Position numbers and translations under genes: made by a program. From the NCBI RefSeq assembly GCF_002532535.1, contig NZ_NQWI01000030.1:1-50148 (forward strand): 50,148 nt of DNA, given 5' to 3'. Within the stretch, counting starts at the first letter, position 1, and each line of letters starts with the position of its first letter. Below are positions 50,071 to 50,148 of this stretch, in pieces. This DNA comes from Candidatus Viridilinea mediisalina (GTDB lineage: Bacteria > Chloroflexota > Chloroflexia > Chloroflexales > Chloroflexaceae). A model generated the notes under the pieces. It did no database searches. It saw nothing but the letters and a program-made list of their open reading frames with translations, and was not told where the DNA came from.

Positions 50071-50148
50071 GGGCTCTCTAGGATTTCCCGGGCTAAAACG
50101 TTTGTGCTTCAGTAGACATGGCTTCCTGATGCGCTAAAACAGAGGCGG

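Overview
The window looks like a chromosome segment of a filamentous Chloroflexota (Chloroflexales-type) bacterium. This is inferred from gene content: a giant DUF2298/'YYY' membrane protein of the type shared by Chloroflexi and archaea, a biotin-dependent acyl-CoA carboxyltransferase as used in the 3-hydroxypropionate bicycle, RNase Y, SpoVS, many signalling genes and abundant small palindromic repeats. No rRNA, CRISPR array, prophage or intact insertion sequence was seen. The only RNA gene is tRNA-Glu(UUC) at 31094-31170.

Layout. 1-13.8 kb holds a clostripain-like protease truncated at its 5' end, an FHA-winged-helix regulator, a large Ser/Thr kinase-ATPase-TPR protein, a GT39-type glycosyltransferase, a Crp/Fnr regulator, and two divergent histidine-kinase-like proteins, one of which lacks its phospho-accepting His. 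13.9-20.6 kb holds an aminotransferase and sugar kinase pair, a STAS plus two anti-sigma ATPase partner-switching operon, an acyl-CoA carboxyltransferase and a WecG/TagA glycosyltransferase.

20.85-29.29 kb is a compact type VII (WXG100/ESX-like) secretion locus: a WXG protein, an EspG-like protein, a GHSMGG alpha/beta hydrolase (candidate effector), a second WXG-like protein with a charged tail, a three-ATPase EccC/EssC motor, and a YukD-FHA fusion. No EccB, EccE, mycosin, EssA or EssB is present, and multi-hairpin cassettes separate the genes.

29.3-33.6 kb is housekeeping: cysK, tRNA-Glu, RNase Y and SpoVS. 33.7-40.3 kb is an accessory, conflict-like island on the minus strand. It holds a cyanophycin-synthetase-like remnant with a ruined P-loop, a PIN nuclease coupled to a DUF3696 ATPase, an EACC1-like small protein, and a caspase-NB-ARC-TPR protein split by a frameshift. 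40.5-48.2 kb is one 2557-residue gene fusing a glycosyltransferase-like module, two YYY modules and C-terminal TPRs. 48.6-49.8 kb is a ClpB-D2-like AAA+ ATPase.

Several repeat families recur. (i) Hairpins share a fixed GGCGGC-loop-GCCGCC tip but have arms that change while staying complementary. (ii) Three ~100-bp MITE-like elements carry 26-bp terminal inverted repeats. (iii) Heptamer/octamer arrays sit at gene 3' ends and supply stop codons. (iv) AGCCGCCCC-nnn-GGGGCGGCT mini-hairpins and TCGACAGGCTC-type repeats occur both between and inside genes.
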